A stretch of DNA of 64,000 nucleotides from Bacteroidales bacterium (GTDB taxonomy: Bacteria > Bacteroidota > Bacteroidia > Bacteroidales > JAADJA01): positions 1-64,000 of the forward strand of contig JADHVR010000009.1 of NCBI GenBank assembly GCA_016783885.1, read 5' to 3'. Both the position numbers and the translations under genes were made by a program. The notes under the pieces were generated by a model. It saw nothing but the letters and a program-made list of their open reading frames with translations. It was not told the DNA's origin and did not search any database. Shown here piece by piece: positions 63,210 through 64,000 of this stretch (within the stretch, counting starts at the first letter, position 1; each line of letters opens with the position of its first letter).

Positions 63210-63835
63210 TTATTTCTTTATAAATTTCGCCACATAATTATTTTTCCCATCAAAGATTTTAATGATATACAATCCTTTTTGCAGGTTATTGATGTTTAAC
63301 CGGAGTTCATTTTCTCCTGCCAGTTTTCCTGAAATAACATTTTCGCCCCTGACATTAAATATGGCAAAAGTTCCGTTTGTTGTTTTGTGAGATAATTTAA
63401 CAGTCAATTTATCATAAACCGGATTTGGGAACAACCGGATGTTGTTTTCATTTTTCAAATTGTAATTTACACCTGAAAAGAAATTATAATCATTTTCGAA
63501 TTTATCCTTAATGTAACTGCAATATTCTTTCAGCAATTCGACCGACGACCATGGAGTTCCGTCATAATCCCTTGCCCATACAAAAGCAAGGTCAATTTGC
63601 TGTACATCTCCAGGATTAAACGTAAATGGTCCTGATGAACCCAGTCCTCTCCTGTCGAAAGGATTATTTCCTGTTGTTTCCTCGGTCCAGTAATAACCGT
63701 TTTGATTAAAACCCCCGTTTGGCAATATTCCGTTTGTTCCCCAGTTACAAGTGTCGGAATCTCCAGGAAACATGAATTTACACTCCGGGCCTACAGCTCC
63801 GGAATTAATATGCCCGTGATAAATCAGTTAACGGT
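63210..63835 (-). pseudogene. 5'-truncated gene for a T9SS-secreted protein (C-terminal part)
   Basis: The frame is open from about 63835, beginning LIYHGHINSGAVGPECKFM, so the annotated ATG at 63773 is internal. Residues continue with FPGDSDTCNWGTNG and DRRGLGSSGPFTFNPGDVQ and end in a T9SS type A sorting domain (LFPNPVYDKLTVKL, GLYIIKIFDG, FIKK). No start or signal peptide is present; a stop lies immediately upstream next to a repeated ATCAGTTAACGG string. It is the tail of a once larger secreted protein and is presumably not expressed. Confidence 0.8.
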
Positions 63836-63859
63836 GAGATAAAATCAGTTAACGGTTAG
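63826..63859. repeat. Direct repeat at the truncation point
   Basis: ATCAGTTAACGGT occurs twice, 20 bases apart, exactly where the truncated T9SS gene loses its frame. It may mark a deletion or insertion junction. Confidence 0.5.
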
Positions 63860-63919
63860 TCGGATTGTGATCAAGAAGTTCTTTTCTTTTTCTTTTCTTT
63901 TAGGATTGTATAAATTATT

Positions 63920-63927
63920 TAAATTTG
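63920..63927 (+). promoter_or_regulatory. -7 element for the right-edge gene
   Basis: TAAATTTG matches TAnnTTTG 26 nt before the ATG at 63954. Confidence 0.45.
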
Positions 63928-63953
63928 TAAAAAATTATAAAAAGAAAAACATT

Positions 63954-64000
63954 ATGACAAGAGTAATTCAAATCATCCTGATTATGTTATTATTTGTTTC
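63954..64000 (+). CDS. Start of an exported protein (runs off the window)
   Basis: ATG at 63954 begins MTRVIQIILIMLLFVS, a signal-peptide-like sequence that continues past the edge. A -7 box lies upstream. The function cannot be judged. Confidence 0.55.
   Translation, partial: MTRVIQIILIMLLFV

Overview
The window looks like a chromosome segment of an AT-rich, probably anaerobic member of the Bacteroidetes, most likely Bacteroidales-like. Four observations support this. Promoters follow the Bacteroidetes pattern (TTG, about 19-21 nt, then TAnnTTTG). Shine-Dalgarno sequences are mostly absent. Type IX secretion (T9SS) C-terminal sorting domains, a GldB-type lipoprotein and many small outer-membrane beta-barrels are present. 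A probable glycine-lipid glsA/glsB pair is also present. No tRNA, rRNA, CRISPR array, intact transposase or prophage gene was recognised.

Layout. 1-6.6 kb: nucleotide-sugar and surface-polysaccharide genes (ugd 3' end, UDP-xylose synthase, rfbD, a hexose phosphomutase), a DUF3298 protein and a sulfotransferase. 6.8-12.3 kb: gcvP, then a coiled-coil gene, zapA, a probable 6S RNA with a long closing stem, and rny. 12.4-20.2 kb: a glycosyltransferase fused to a nucleotide-binding module, a DnaQ-like exonuclease, a secreted subtilase, then trmD and rplS separated by a GT-C glycosyltransferase. A short mnmA relic lies just upstream of trmD. 20.2-30.2 kb: an Omp85-like protein, dgkA, a beta-barrel, a sensor kinase/NtrC-type regulator pair, an M23 peptidase and recQ.

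30.2-38.5 kb is a scarred region: nested palindromes, a hicBA toxin-antitoxin cassette with an operator-like inverted repeat, a duplicated 3' fragment of yifB beside a repeated palindrome, gldB, two beta-barrels flanking a MITE-like element with an 8-bp target duplication, nadE and an orphan hicB. 38.5-46 kb: an Fe-S module (mrp and a NifU-domain gene), a DivIC/FtsB protein, and molybdenum-cofactor genes (a MOSC-MogA fusion, moaC, moeA) split by a PIN-toxin cassette of toxin-first order. These are followed by an Omp85-like protein and a CBS protein.

46-53.4 kb: a 1620-residue secreted C10 cysteine protease ending in dockerin-like repeats, rsgA, a cupin and a phosphate permease. 53.4-57.2 kb: a second MITE copy, then a six-gene cluster of DUF134 regulator, two NifX/dinitrogenase-cofactor-domain proteins, a Gly/Arg-rich small protein and two MinD-type ATPases with inserted 2x[4Fe-4S] ferredoxin domains. 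The cluster resembles the anaerobe-specific orange-protein (ORP) loci; its first promoter carries a perfect palindrome and two of its genes have unusually strong Shine-Dalgarno sites. I regard it as the best candidate for an under-described system here. 57.2-64 kb: a metallophosphoesterase, a beta-barrel, a GT-C membrane protein, engB, the glycine-lipid pair, two truncated gene relics and the first codons of an exported protein running off the edge.
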